Source: Hoeflea sp. YIM 152468 (GTDB lineage Bacteria > Pseudomonadota > Alphaproteobacteria > Rhizobiales > Rhizobiaceae). From it: DNA of 64,000 nucleotides. The notes beneath the pieces are model-generated. The model searched no databases, had not been told where the DNA came from, and saw only the letters and a program-made list of their open reading frames with translations. This document shows, one piece after another, positions 9,775 through 18,854 of this stretch. The position numbers and the translations under genes are program-made. The stretch covers positions 62,001 through 126,000 of the forward strand of contig NZ_JARGET010000011.1 in the NCBI RefSeq assembly GCF_029210485.1. The letters run 5' to 3'. Each line of letters begins with the position of its first letter. Position 1 is the stretch's first letter.

Positions 9775-10560
9775 TCAGATGTTTAACCAGATCCGGATCG
9801 GGTTTGCCGGATCGGCGAGAAGCTTCGCCGCAAGTGCGATGCAGGTGATCACCAAGAGCGGCTTGATGATCCTGGCGCCGTTTTTCATCGCCAGCCGTGA
9901 TCCGGCTTGGGCACCGGCGAACTGGGCGGCGCCCATCATCAGTCCGATCTTCCAGGAAATCACGCCGACAAAGGCAAACACCGCAAAGCCGCCGAGATTG
10001 GAGGCAAAGTTCAACAGCTTTGTATGGGCTGTGGCCTTGAGCAGGCCGAAGCCTGCAAGCGCAACGAAGGCCAGCATGTAGAACGATCCGGCGCCGGGAC
10101 CGAAGACACCGTCATAAAAACCGATCACCGGCACGATCATCAGGCCGAAGAGAAACGGCGAAAGCCGCCGGGCGCGATCAATGTCGCCCATATTCGGCTT
10201 GACCGCGAAATATAGCGCAATGGCGACCAGCAGGAACGGCAGGAAGGCGCGGAAAATATCTCCGGGAATGACGGTGGCCAGGATCGCACCAAGCGCCGAA
10301 CCTGCTGCTGCCAGCAGCGCGGGGCCGATCTGGCTCTTGAGGTCGACATGGCCTTTGCGGGCATAGGCAACGGTTGCCGAGCCCGAACCGAACAGGCCCT
10401 GCAGCTTGTTGGTGCCAAGCGCTTCAACCGGAGAGAAGCCAGCCAGCAGCAGCGCCGGCACCGCGATCAGACCGCCGCCGCCGGCGATCGAATCGACAAA
10501 ACCGGCCATGAAAGCCGCCGCCAGCAGCAGCAAGGTCAGAATCAGTGTCGGATCGTCCAT
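9775..10560 (-). CDS. TSUP (TauE/SafE) family membrane permease
   Basis: A 261-residue polytopic protein with about eight hydrophobic segments and two family repeats. The first repeat has FVDSIAGGGGLIAVPALL and LGTNKLQGLFGS; the second has GFYDGVFGPGAGSFYMLAFV and LLNFASNLGG. TSUP proteins export sulfite, sulfoacetate or other organosulfur and C2 compounds; the substrate here is unknown. ATG 10560 (MDDPT) is chosen over an in-frame GTG nine codons upstream. It lies inside the cobalamin locus but on the opposite strand. Confidence 0.9.
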   Translation of the reverse strand: MDDPTLILTLLLLAAAFMAGFVDSIAGGGGLIAVPALLLAGFSPVEALGTNKLQGLFGSGSATVAYARKGHVDLKSQIGPALLAAAGSALGAILATVIPGDIFRAFLPFLLVAIALYFAVKPNMGDIDRARRLSPFLFGLMIVPVIGFYDGVFGPGAGSFYMLAFVALAGFGLLKATAHTKLLNFASNLGGFAVFAFVGVISWKIGLMMGAAQFAGAQAGSRLAMKNGARIIKPLLVITCIALAAKLLADPANPIRIWLNI

Positions 10561-11013
10561 GAATTGCCTGTCTTTGGGAATGTGCACGCGGATGCGCGCG
10601 GGAAGCTATGGCATGCAGCGCATCGCTGGACAATCGGCTTGCGCTTGCTGTCCCGCCAATTCCCGGGGGAATCCTCCTCGACCGGAGGGGGCTGGCGCAA
10701 GCAGTGACATGTCATGTTCTGATGACCCGGACGCTCCAGCGCAAGCCGGATTGGATTGGCGCGCTTCAGCTCCTGTCTGAAAGTCCGTGAGAGACGCCAA
10801 GCTACCGATGCTGGTGCGGATGGTGTGTGCGGGCGGCGTTTTGCTGCTTTGACAGGTTGACACAGCCGTGCGATCCGCTTTTCTAGACGGCAGGGTGGCG
10901 ACCGCAGGCCAACACCATCGTGGATGGCGGCGACGGTCGGCTGATCGGCTGGATGGCCATGCTGCTCGGGCCGGGCTTGAGCCGGCGCGGATGACCAAGG
11001 AAAAGGGTAGCCC
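10561..11013. other. Intergenic stretch between divergent TSUP and TerB genes
   Basis: About 450 bp without a convincing gene. It must carry the promoters of the two divergent genes. I looked for a B12 box, other riboswitch cores, terminators and repeats and saw none. The short open frames here lack ribosome binding sites and family features. Confidence 0.5.
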
Positions 11014-11436
11014 ATGACTGATGCGGCAAAAGACAACGGAACGTTCGGCGAGCGGGTGCGGGCTTTTCTCGATCTGAATACGTCAATGGACAAGGTGGCA
11101 AACGATCGGATGCTGACTGCCGAACTGCTGCTGCTGGTGAGAATGTCCTTTGCCAACAAGGCGGTCGACCCTGCCGAAGCCGATGCGTTTGCCGCCATCT
11201 GCACCCGGCTGCTGGGGCTTAATGGCGACGAACTGACCGACATCCTCAAATATCTCAATGATTTCGGCTACGAGACCACCGACGCCCAGGCGGCAGATAT
11301 GCTGGCGGGTCTCGATGAAGCGCGCAAACGCCAAATTCTTGATCATATGGCCATGGTTGCCAAGGCTGATGGCGAAGTCGATCCGCGCGAACGGCGTCTG
11401 CTGGAAGCGACGGCGCGGCGGCTGGGTTTCGCCTGA
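11014..11436 (+). CDS. TerB-domain protein
   Basis: A 140-residue, wholly helical, soluble protein. It has the TerB/DUF533 pattern: LLLLVRMSFANKAVDPAEADAF.. in the first half and MAMVAKADGEVDPRERRLLE in the second, each with an acidic DG/D-E loop typical of TerB-like metal-binding helices. TerB domains occur in tellurite-resistance and other stress proteins, but no ter operon is present. Function here is unknown. It is a lone gene between the two cobalamin blocks. Confidence 0.75.
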   Translation: MTDAAKDNGTFGERVRAFLDLNTSMDKVANDRMLTAELLLLVRMSFANKAVDPAEADAFAAICTRLLGLNGDELTDILKYLNDFGYETTDAQAADMLAGLDEARKRQILDHMAMVAKADGEVDPRERRLLEATARRLGFA

Positions 11437-11706
11437 CACGATTTCCCAAACCGCGCGTTCGGTTTTGGCGCAGATCAGCGTCTGGTTGCCGCATTCGGTG
11501 TTTGACCTGCAAATCCCGAACGCCTATGACATGGACTCATGTGCGACGGCGCCTGATGACAGGCTGAGAACTATTCCGGTGCGACCGACTTAATTCAAGG
11601 GTCAACTCCGGAGCTGTCCAGTTCGGTAAGATGAGAGGATCCCTGTGGTCGTTTCGCTTCATCCGGCGTATCGTGCTGAAGTTGTCACGCTGTCCGGAGG
11701 CTACCG

Positions 11707-11946
11707 ATGCGCACCCTTGTCTACTCCCTGATTTTCTCGATTCCCGGCGCGTCGCTCGCGCTCGCTCATGGTGGCCATGTCGGCGAACTGGCCGGCCACT
11801 CGCATTGGGTCGGCTGGGCTGCGGCTGCGGCGGCAGGTGCCATTGCGGCCTGGGCGATCAAGCGCGGCACCAGGAAGAAGTCAAACGCCCAGAACAATGC
11901 TGACGAAGCCGAATCCGACGCGCGACCAGACTCCGCGGAGGCTTGA
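11707..11946 (+). CDS. Small His-rich membrane protein (DUF6732-like) ahead of CbiX
   Basis: A 79-residue protein with a signal-like N-terminus ending ..LALAHGG. The His-rich segment HGGHVGELAGHSHW follows (about residues 20-33), then one membrane helix (about 34-50) and a polar charged tail. The start has a strong CGGAGG ribosome binding site. It ends 3 bp before the TTG start of the CbiX gene, so the two are co-translated. The His motif and the partner suggest cobalt handling; this is inference. The family name is from memory. Confidence 0.75.
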   Translation: MRTLVYSLIFSIPGASLALAHGGHVGELAGHSHWVGWAAAAAAGAIAAWAIKRGTRKKSNAQNNADEAESDARPDSAEA

Positions 11947-11949
11947 GTT

Positions 11950-13176
11950 TTGAGCAAGACAGAGATTCCCGAGACGACCGGCATCATGGTGTGCGGTCAC
12001 GGCAGCCGCAACCAGAACGCTGCCCAGCAATTCGCCACCGTGGCCGAAGGACTCAAAGCCCGTTATCCGGACACGCCGGTGGAATATGGCTATCTCGAAT
12101 TCTGCAACCCGGTGATTTCCGAAGGGCTCGACCGGCTTCGCGCCAAGGGTGTCACGCGGGTGCTGGCGGTGCCGGGCATGCTGTTTGCCGCTGGCCACGC
12201 CAAGAACGACATTCCCTCGGTGCTCAACACCTACCAGGCGCAAAATCCGGGCATGGTGATCAGCTACGGACGCGAACTGGGCATTGATCTGAAGATGATC
12301 CGCGCTGCAGGCGAACGGATCCAGCAGGCGCTCGACACGGCCAACAAGGAGCAGGGCGAGGTTGCGCTGCATGATACGCTGCTGATGGTGGTTGGCCGCG
12401 GATCGTCCGATCCGGACGCCAATTCCAACGCATCGAAGGTGATGCGGATGCTGTGGGAAGGCTTTGGCTTCGGCTGGGCCGAGACCTGCTATTCGGGCGT
12501 CACGTTTCCGCTGGTCGGTCCGGGGCTCAGTCATGCAGCCAAGCTCGGCTACAAGCGCATCATCGTGTTTCCGTATTTCCTGTTCACCGGCGTGCTGGTC
12601 AAGCGGATCTATGCGCAGACCGACGAGGTGGCGGCCAGCCATCCCGATATCCAGTTCATCAAGGCTTCCTATCTCAACGATCATCCGCTGGTGATCGACA
12701 CCTTCCAGGACCGGGTGCAGGAGATCCTCGATGGTCAGGCGCTGATGAACTGCCAGATGTGCAAGTACCGCGAGCAGGTGCTGGGCTTTGAGGCCGAAGT
12801 GGGGTTGCCGCAGGAAAGCCACCACCACCATGTCGAAGGCATTGGCGGCGGGCTGGAGGATTGCCCCTGCAAGGGCGATTGCGATGCCTCGTGCCGCGAG
12901 GAAGAGTTCTGCAAGGAGCACGGGCTGCCGTGGACGCCGGTGCACAGTCATGCAAGTCCGGCAGATCTGGAACCTGTGCATGATCATTCGCACGCGCATG
13001 ACCATAGCCACGGGCACGATCATCATCATGGCCACGGGCATAGCCACGATCATGTCCACGGGCATGACCACGGGCATGACCACAGCCACTCCCACTCCCA
13101 CGATCATCATCACCATCCCTATCCGCATGCCGACCATCCGCATGGCCCACGGTCGATGGAAAAGAAGAAGGCCTGA
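11950..13176 (+). CDS. cbiX: Long CbiX-type cobalt chelatase with MxCxxC and His-rich tail
   Basis: A 408-residue chelatase of the sirohydrochlorin/CbiX family. Two chelatase halves are visible: the first begins GIMVCGHGSRNQNA, and the second carries YKRIIVFPYFLFTGVL. Residues 266-271 read MNCQMC, the MxCxxC motif described for the long CbiX of Bacillus megaterium, which binds an Fe-S centre. A second Cys cluster follows (CPCKGDCDASC), and the last ~70 residues are a His-rich tail. CbiX inserts Co2+ early, into sirohydrochlorin. The start is TTG 11950, with GGAGG 8 bp upstream. It heads the cobH-cobM block. Confidence 0.88.
   Translation: MSKTEIPETTGIMVCGHGSRNQNAAQQFATVAEGLKARYPDTPVEYGYLEFCNPVISEGLDRLRAKGVTRVLAVPGMLFAAGHAKNDIPSVLNTYQAQNPGMVISYGRELGIDLKMIRAAGERIQQALDTANKEQGEVALHDTLLMVVGRGSSDPDANSNASKVMRMLWEGFGFGWAETCYSGVTFPLVGPGLSHAAKLGYKRIIVFPYFLFTGVLVKRIYAQTDEVAASHPDIQFIKASYLNDHPLVIDTFQDRVQEILDGQALMNCQMCKYREQVLGFEAEVGLPQESHHHHVEGIGGGLEDCPCKGDCDASCREEEFCKEHGLPWTPVHSHASPADLEPVHDHSHAHDHSHGHDHHHGHGHSHDHVHGHDHGHDHSHSHSHDHHHHPYPHADHPHGPRSMEKKKA
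12977..13125 (+). repeat. Degenerate His-codon repeats in the CbiX tail
   Basis: Short imperfect repeats built from CAT/CAC, GAC and GGC codons (for example CATGACCA, CACGGGCATGACCA) encode the HDHSHGHDHH tail. They are coding and not an independent element. Such stretches tend to vary in length between strains. Confidence 0.7.
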
Positions 13177-13179
13177 GGC

Positions 13180-13821
13180 ATGGTTGCCTCCGCCCCCATC
13201 CGCGATCCGGCTGAAATCTACCGGAAGTCCTTCGCCATCATCCGCGCGGAGGCCGATCTTGCGCGGTTTGATGCCGATTCCCAGGAGGTGGTGGTCCGGA
13301 TGATCCATGCCTGCGGCATGGTGGATCTGGCTGCTGATATCGTTGTCTCATCAGAACTGACGGCATCCGCGCGGGCTGCGCTGCAGGCTGGTGCACCGGT
13401 GCTGTGTGATGTGGAAATGGTGCGTCAGGGTATAATCACCCGGCTGATGCCTGCCGGCAACGAGGTGCTGTGCCTGCTCAATGAGCCGCAGGTGCGCGTG
13501 ATCGCGGCGCGCGATGCGACCACCCGGTCTGCGGCGCAGGTCGATCTGTGGGTCGAGCGGATGGCGGGTGCGGTGATTGCGATCGGCAATGCACCGACGG
13601 CTTTGTTCCGGCTGCTCGAACTGATCGATGCAGGAGCGCCCAGGCCGGCAGCGATACTCGGCATACCTGTGGGGTTCGTCGGCGCGGTGGAAAGCAAGGA
13701 CGCGCTGATTGCGAATCCGCGCGGAGTCGAGTTTCTCGCGGTCAAAGGCCGTCGTGGCGGCAGTGCGCTGGCCAGTTCGGCTGTCAACGCGATTGCCGGA
13801 GGGCTTGAAGGGCATGGCTGA
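13180..13821 (+). CDS. cobH: Precorrin-8X methylmutase
   Basis: CobH moves the methyl group from C-11 to C-12 of precorrin-8X, giving hydrogenobyrinic acid. The protein has 213 residues, and the catalytic His is His43 in MIHACGM, with the family segment [15 protein letters not shown] just before it. The end of the gene overlaps the cobL start by 8 bp. In aerobic loci cobG usually precedes cobH; here the long cbiX takes that place. Confidence 0.96.
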   Translation: MVASAPIRDPAEIYRKSFAIIRAEADLARFDADSQEVVVRMIHACGMVDLAADIVVSSELTASARAALQAGAPVLCDVEMVRQGIITRLMPAGNEVLCLLNEPQVRVIAARDATTRSAAQVDLWVERMAGAVIAIGNAPTALFRLLELIDAGAPRPAAILGIPVGFVGAVESKDALIANPRGVEFLAVKGRRGGSALASSAVNAIAGGLEGHG

Positions 13822-15037
13822 GGCTCCGTGGCTGACCATCATCGGCATCGGCGACAATGGTCTCGACAGTCTGACACCGCCGGCGCGAATGCTGTTTGAG
13901 GCGGCGCAGACCATCATTGCACCGGAGCGGGTGCTGGCGCGGATTGACTGCGGCGGGCGCGAAACCATTGCCTGGACCTTCGGCATCAAGGAAACACTCG
14001 CCTTTGTTATGGCGCGGCGCGGAACGCCGGTGACGATCCTCGCCACCGGCGACCCGATGTTTTTTGGCGTCGGCGCCACCTTGATGCGTCACATGGATGC
14101 TGCGGAGATGCGGGTGATCCCGTCGCCTTCGGCCTTCTCCCTGGCCGCCGCACGGCTTGGATGGGCGCTGCAGGACGTGGCGATGATATCGCTGCATGGG
14201 CGCTCGGTGCACGGGCTGGCCGCACATGTCCAGCCAGGCAACCGGATCCTTGCGCTGACCTCGACCGGCCAAACGGTGATCGAGGCCGCCCAGATCCTGA
14301 GCGCGGGCGGCTATGGCCGGTCCGCGATGCATGTGCTTGAACATATCGGCGGGCCGGATGAGCGCAGCAAGGTTCTGCGCGCCGACCGGATTGCTGCTGA
14401 CAAGCCGAACTTCGCCGATTTCAACACGCTGGCAATTGAATGTGAAACTCAGCCGGGAACGGTGCTGCTGCCGTCCGTTCCGGGCCTTCCAGATGAGGCT
14501 TTTGAGCATGACGGGCAATTGACCAAGCGGGAGGTCAGGGCGATGACGCTGGCCCGGCTAGGCCCTGTTCCCGGAGGACTGATGTGGGATGTCGGTGCGG
14601 GGTGCGGGTCAATCGGGATCGAGTGGATTCGGGCTGCCCGGGGCGCCAAGGCGATCGCCATTGAAGCCAGCGACGCGCGCCGGACCATGATGGCACGCAA
14701 TGCCATCGCCCTGGGTGCGCCGGGGCTGGATATCATCGCAGGCACGGCGCCAGATGCGCTTGCCGATCTTGCAAGTCCGGATGCGGTTTTCATCGGCGGC
14801 GGCGTCTCGCATGACGGCGTCTTTGAGGCCGCATGGGACGCGCTCAAGCCCTCGGGCCGCATGGTTGCCAATGCGGTGACGGTGGAAGGTGAGGCGCGAC
14901 TGTTCGCGCTGCACGCAGTGCATGGCGGCGAGTTGATCCGCCTGCAGGTGAGCCGTGCCGAACCGGTCGGCCGCTACCTCGGCTGGAAGCCGATGATGCC
15001 CGTGACGCTCTGGTCGGTGACCAAGGAGCAGGCATGA
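13814..15037 (+). CDS. cobL: Precorrin-6Y C5,15-methyltransferase (decarboxylating)
   Basis: A 407-residue fusion of a CbiE-type methyltransferase (N-terminal ~200 residues; [11 protein letters not shown] start, [11 protein letters not shown] motif) and a CbiT-type Rossmann methyltransferase (C-terminal; [18 protein letters not shown] site). Together they methylate C-5 and C-15 and decarboxylate the C-12 acetate. The frame is open 35 codons further upstream within cobH; ATG 13814 is chosen because it gives the family N-terminus. The stop overlaps the cobI start (ATGA). Confidence 0.95.
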   Translation: MAEAPWLTIIGIGDNGLDSLTPPARMLFEAAQTIIAPERVLARIDCGGRETIAWTFGIKETLAFVMARRGTPVTILATGDPMFFGVGATLMRHMDAAEMRVIPSPSAFSLAAARLGWALQDVAMISLHGRSVHGLAAHVQPGNRILALTSTGQTVIEAAQILSAGGYGRSAMHVLEHIGGPDERSKVLRADRIAADKPNFADFNTLAIECETQPGTVLLPSVPGLPDEAFEHDGQLTKREVRAMTLARLGPVPGGLMWDVGAGCGSIGIEWIRAARGAKAIAIEASDARRTMMARNAIALGAPGLDIIAGTAPDALADLASPDAVFIGGGVSHDGVFEAAWDALKPSGRMVANAVTVEGEARLFALHAVHGGELIRLQVSRAEPVGRYLGWKPMMPVTLWSVTKEQA

Positions 15038-15762
15038 CCGGTAAATTGTACGGGCTCGGACTTGGTCCGGGCGATCCCGATCTGATCACGTTGAAGGCGC
15101 ACAAGATCCTGCAAAGGGTTCCGGTGATCGCCTGGCCTGCGCCCGACACGGGCCCGAGTTTTGCCCGCGCCATCGCCGCCCCGCATCTGCCCGGCGGCCA
15201 GATGGAAATACCGATTGTGGTGCCGATGCGGACCGACCGGTTTCCGGCGCGCGACGTCTATGACAAGGCCTCCGTCGAAATTGCGGCGCATCTCGATGTT
15301 GGCCGCGACGTGGCGGTGCTGTGCGAGGGAGATCCGTTCTTCTACGGCTCGTTCATGTATGTATTCGAGCGGCTGGCGGCCAAGTACCCGACCGAAGTGG
15401 TTCCGGGTGTCTCTTCGATGATGGCTGCAGCCAGTGCGGCCGGTCGGCCGCTGGCGGCGCGCAACGATGTGCTCACCGTTCTGCCGGGGCCACTTGGCAA
15501 CGAAGAGCTCACAAAAAGAATCAACGCGTCAGATGCATTAGCGATCATTAAGATAGGCAGGCATTTCAACCGCTTGCGCGCGCTAATTGGCAAAATGAAT
15601 CTGCTGCCTCATGCATTTTATGTCGAGCGGGTTTCCCTCGAGGCGGAACGCCTGATGCCGCTTGCGGAGGTGGCAGAAGACACCGCCCCCTATTTTTCGA
15701 TGATCCTGATCTACAAGGGCGGCGAGGACTGGATCCAGACCCTGCCCGGGAGCAAAGCATGA
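15034..15762 (+). CDS. cobI: Precorrin-2 C20-methyltransferase
   Basis: A 242-residue SAM-dependent tetrapyrrole methylase that converts precorrin-2 to precorrin-3A. The N-terminal LYGLGLGPGDPDLITLKA and the motifs CEGDPFFYGSFMY and VVPGVSSMMAAA are diagnostic of CobI/CbiL. The sequence alone does not say whether the substrate already carries cobalt, which matters in this mixed locus. Both ends overlap their neighbours by 4 bp. Confidence 0.95.
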   Translation: MTGKLYGLGLGPGDPDLITLKAHKILQRVPVIAWPAPDTGPSFARAIAAPHLPGGQMEIPIVVPMRTDRFPARDVYDKASVEIAAHLDVGRDVAVLCEGDPFFYGSFMYVFERLAAKYPTEVVPGVSSMMAAASAAGRPLAARNDVLTVLPGPLGNEELTKRINASDALAIIKIGRHFNRLRALIGKMNLLPHAFYVERVSLEAERLMPLAEVAEDTAPYFSMILIYKGGEDWIQTLPGSKA

Positions 15763-17609
15763 CCACATCTGCCGCCATTCTCATTCTCTCCGAGGCTGCC
15801 TTGCCAATGGCGCGGCGCATCGCTGCTGCAACCGGTGGCGAAGTGCATGGACTGGCCCGGCGTATCACCGGAACCGTTGACGTAACCTTTACGGAGACAG
15901 ACCAACATTTGGGGGGGCTGTTTCGTGACGGCCGAACCATTGTCGCGCTGATGGCATCGGGGGCGGTGATCCGGCTGCTGGCGCCACACCTTAATGACAA
16001 GATGAGCGAGCCGCCGGTCATCGCTGTTGCCGAAGACGGGTCTGCGGTTATTCCCCTGCTTGGCGGCCATCACGGGGCCAATGATCTGGCGCGCAAGATC
16101 GCGGATCGGATTGAAGGTTTCGCCGCCATCACCACGGCGGGCGATCTCAAATTCGGCGTTGCGCTGGATGCGCCGCCGGAAGGCTGGGTTCTAGCCAATC
16201 CGGAAAACGCCAAGCAGGTGATGGCCGATCTGGTGGCCGGCAGTTCCGTGCGGCTTGAGGGGGAAGCGCTATGGCTGGCGGAAAGCGGGCTGGAACTTTC
16301 AGCGGATGCTGAGATCGCGTTGGTGGCGTCAGATCGTGCAATCCCCGTCCCGGCGGATGGTCTGCTTTACCATCCCAAATCTCTGGTGCTGGGGATCGGA
16401 TGCGAGCGCGGCGCTGATGGTGATGAAGCTCTGGGCCTTGCGCTCGATAGCCTGGCTCAGTCGGGTCTGTCGCCCGCATCGGTGGGGCTTGTGGCTTCCA
16501 TCGACGTGAAGGCCGACGAGGCAGCAGTGCACCATGTGGCGAGCCATTTTGGTTGCCCGGCCCGGTTCTTTGATGCGGCAACGCTTGAAGCGGAAACGCC
16601 GCGGCTGAAACACCCCTCCGACATCGTCTTTGCCGAAGTCGGATGCCATGGTGTGTCCGAGGGCGCGGCACTGGCGGCAGTCGGTGCAGCTGGCGAGCTG
16701 GTTGCGGAAAAGCGCAAGAGCCGCCGCGCCACCTGCGCCATCGCGCGCGCGACGGCGCCGTTCACGACCGCCAATCTGCCGGGCAGGGCGCGGGGCAAAT
16801 TGATGGTGGTCGGCATCGGGCCGGGGTCTGATGGCTGGCGCTCGCCAGAGGTTTCGCAAATGGTTTCTGTTTCGACGGATCTGGTTGGCTACTCGCTCTA
16901 TCTCGATCTGCTCGGGCCGCTGGCCAGCGGCAAGGCGCGGCATGATTTCGATCTCGGCAAGGAAGAGGCGCGGGTGCGTCACGCCATGGAGCTCGCCGGC
17001 AAGGGCAAGTCGGTGGCGCTGGTCTGTTCCGGTGACGCCGGGATTTACGCCATGGCGACGCTGGTGTTTGAACTGCTCGACAAGGCCGATGGTCCCGAGG
17101 GCCTGACGGCAGAGGCACGGCGGATCGAGATTGCGGTCTCGCCCGGCATCTCGGCGTTGCAGGCAGCTGCCGCGCGCGCCGGTGCGCCGCTGGGGCATGA
17201 TTTCTGCACCATCTCGCTGTCGGACCTGCTGACGCCGTGGGAAGACATCAAGCGCCGGGTCACTGCGGCGGGCGAGGGTGATTTCGTCATCGCGTTCTAC
17301 AATCCGGTGTCAAAGAAGCGCCGCACCCAACTGGCCTGGGCGCGCGACACGCTGCTCGAGCATCGCCCGGCCTCGACGCCGGTGATTCTTGCGACCAATC
17401 TGGGCCGAGACGGCGAGCTGATCCGCATCGTGCCGCTGGGTGCACTCGAAGTCGACGATGTCGACATGCTGACCGTGGTCGTGGTCGGCTCATCCAACTC
17501 CTCGACGGTTGCCACCGGCGACGGCAGGACCTGGGTCTACACACCGCGCGGTTACGCCCGCAAGCAAGGCACCGCCATGACATCTATCGTTTCAGGAGAC
17601 GCGGCATGA
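15759..17609 (+). CDS. cobJ: CbiG-CobJ fusion: cobalt-precorrin-5A hydrolase-like domain + precorrin-3B C17-methyltransferase
   Basis: A 616-residue fusion. Residues 1 to about 340 are a full CbiG: an N-terminal domain with MASGAVIRLLAP and LLGGHHGANDLARKIA, a linker, and a C-terminal CobE-like domain starting near YHPKSLVLGIGCERG. From residue ~346 (GKLMVVGIGPGSDGW) to the end is the C17-methyltransferase (CSGDAGIYAMA, SPGISALQAAAARAG, IAFYNPVSKKR). The second domain contracts the ring. CbiG opens the delta-lactone formed in the anaerobic route; the aerobic route normally has only CobE. No frameshift separates the domains. Confidence 0.93.
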   Translation: MTTSAAILILSEAALPMARRIAAATGGEVHGLARRITGTVDVTFTETDQHLGGLFRDGRTIVALMASGAVIRLLAPHLNDKMSEPPVIAVAEDGSAVIPLLGGHHGANDLARKIADRIEGFAAITTAGDLKFGVALDAPPEGWVLANPENAKQVMADLVAGSSVRLEGEALWLAESGLELSADAEIALVASDRAIPVPADGLLYHPKSLVLGIGCERGADGDEALGLALDSLAQSGLSPASVGLVASIDVKADEAAVHHVASHFGCPARFFDAATLEAETPRLKHPSDIVFAEVGCHGVSEGAALAAVGAAGELVAEKRKSRRATCAIARATAPFTTANLPGRARGKLMVVGIGPGSDGWRSPEVSQMVSVSTDLVGYSLYLDLLGPLASGKARHDFDLGKEEARVRHAMELAGKGKSVALVCSGDAGIYAMATLVFELLDKADGPEGLTAEARRIEIAVSPGISALQAAAARAGAPLGHDFCTISLSDLLTPWEDIKRRVTAAGEGDFVIAFYNPVSKKRRTQLAWARDTLLEHRPASTPVILATNLGRDGELIRIVPLGALEVDDVDMLTVVVVGSSNSSTVATGDGRTWVYTPRGYARKQGTAMTSIVSGDAA

Positions 17610-18388
17610 CCGTCTATTTCATCGGCGCCGGACCTGGCGCACCCGACCTCATCACCGTGCGTGGATTGAAGCTGATTGAGCGCTGCCCGGTGTGTCTTTA
17701 TGCCGGTTCGCTGGTACCCGAAGAGATCGTCCACGCGGCGCCGGAAACTGCGCTGGTCAAGGACACCGCGCCGATGCATCTCGACGAGATCATTGCCGAC
17801 ATGAAAACAGCGCATGAAGCCGGTCAGGATGTGGCGCGGGTACATTCGGGCGACCCGGCGATCTATGGTGCGGTGGCCGAGCAGATGCGGCGGCTGGATG
17901 CACTTGAGATCGATTATGAAGTGGTGCCCGGTGTGCCGGCCTTTGCCGGCGTGGCGGCACGGCTCGCCACCGAACTGACGTTGCCGGAAGTCGCCCAGAC
18001 CATCATCATCACCCGCACCGGGATGAAGGCGTCGTCGATGCCGGAATTCGAACAGCTGGAAATTCTCGGCCAATCGCGGGCGACGCTGGCGATCCATCTG
18101 TCGATCCGCAATCTCGATTATGTGCGGCGGTCGCTGGAACCTTACTATGGTGCCGACTGCCCGGTGGTGATTGCCTACCGCGCCACCTGGCCGGATGAGC
18201 TGTTCATTCGCACCACGCTTGAGGGCATGAAGGAAGAGGTGCGCAAGCACAAGATCACCCGCACGGCGCTGATCATGGTCGGAAAGGTGTTTGGCGATGT
18301 CAGTTTTCGCGACAGTGATCTCTACAATGCCGAGTACTCGCATGTGCTCAGGAATGTCGGAAAGAAGAAGAAGGTGAAGGCCGCTTGA
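17606..18388 (+). CDS. cobM: Precorrin-4 C11-methyltransferase
   Basis: A 260-residue SAM-dependent methylase acting at C-11. The start MTVYFIGAGPGAPDLITVRG and the motifs CLYAGSLVPEE, VHSGDPAIYGA and VVPGVPAFAG match CobM/CbiF. It ends with a Lys-rich tail (KKKKVKAA). It overlaps cobJ by 4 bp and is the last gene of the cbiX-cobM run; the next gene converges 14 bp away. Confidence 0.95.
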   Translation: MTVYFIGAGPGAPDLITVRGLKLIERCPVCLYAGSLVPEEIVHAAPETALVKDTAPMHLDEIIADMKTAHEAGQDVARVHSGDPAIYGAVAEQMRRLDALEIDYEVVPGVPAFAGVAARLATELTLPEVAQTIIITRTGMKASSMPEFEQLEILGQSRATLAIHLSIRNLDYVRRSLEPYYGADCPVVIAYRATWPDELFIRTTLEGMKEEVRKHKITRTALIMVGKVFGDVSFRDSDLYNAEYSHVLRNVGKKKKVKAA

Positions 18389-18401
18389 GCCGCACTGAGC
18401 C

Positions 18402-18782
18402 TCACTCCGGCGAATAATCCGGCAGTTCGGCCTGTTGCTTCTTTGGCAGGCCTGTGCGGACGCGCCAATAGGACTGGAAGATGCGGTCGCGGAGTTCGCC
18501 GGGCTCCATATCCCACGGCAGCAACACCCATGAACGATGGAAATACGGCGCTTTGGTCCCGACGCCCATTTCGATCAACATTGTCGCGGTTTCCACGCTA
18601 TCGGTCTTGATCGCGACGCCTGGCGTCACAGCGCCGATCGAGGCGAACATCTTGCCACCGATCTTCCAGGCATCGTGGCCTCCACCCCAGGGGTCGGACA
18701 CTTCGGCGCCTGGCAAACTTGCGCATATGGAATTGACTGTTTGGCGGCTCACGGGGTTGGTTCCCTGTTCAATCGGGCCCAT
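18402..18782 (-). CDS. MmcQ/YjbR-family protein
   Basis: A protein of about 126 residues with the MmcQ/YjbR fold pattern: an N-terminal helix ..ICASLPGAEVSDPWGGGHDAWKIGGKMFA, then VAIKTDS, and the C-terminal SWVLLPWDME..LRDRIFQSYWRVR..LPKK. YjbR resembles DNA-binding domains, but its role is unknown. The start is uncertain: an in-frame upstream ATG would give 148 residues, but residues 1-22 of that form do not look like the family. It is probably unrelated to cobalamin. Confidence 0.75.
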   Translation of the reverse strand: MGPIEQGTNPVSRQTVNSICASLPGAEVSDPWGGGHDAWKIGGKMFASIGAVTPGVAIKTDSVETATMLIEMGVGTKAPYFHRSWVLLPWDMEPGELRDRIFQSYWRVRTGLPKKQQAELPDYSPE

Positions 18783-18854
18783 TTTGCCATGGGCATCAGG
18801 CGTGCGGCAACCGCTGCAACCAAAATGCGGAAAGCCATCGGCAGCCAAAAAATT

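Noticed and set aside
12977-13125. Short repeated units that could be read as a CRISPR-like or tandem repeat array
   Set aside because: Units are irregular and code for the His-rich tail of CbiX in frame; there are no spacers of even length and no cas genes.
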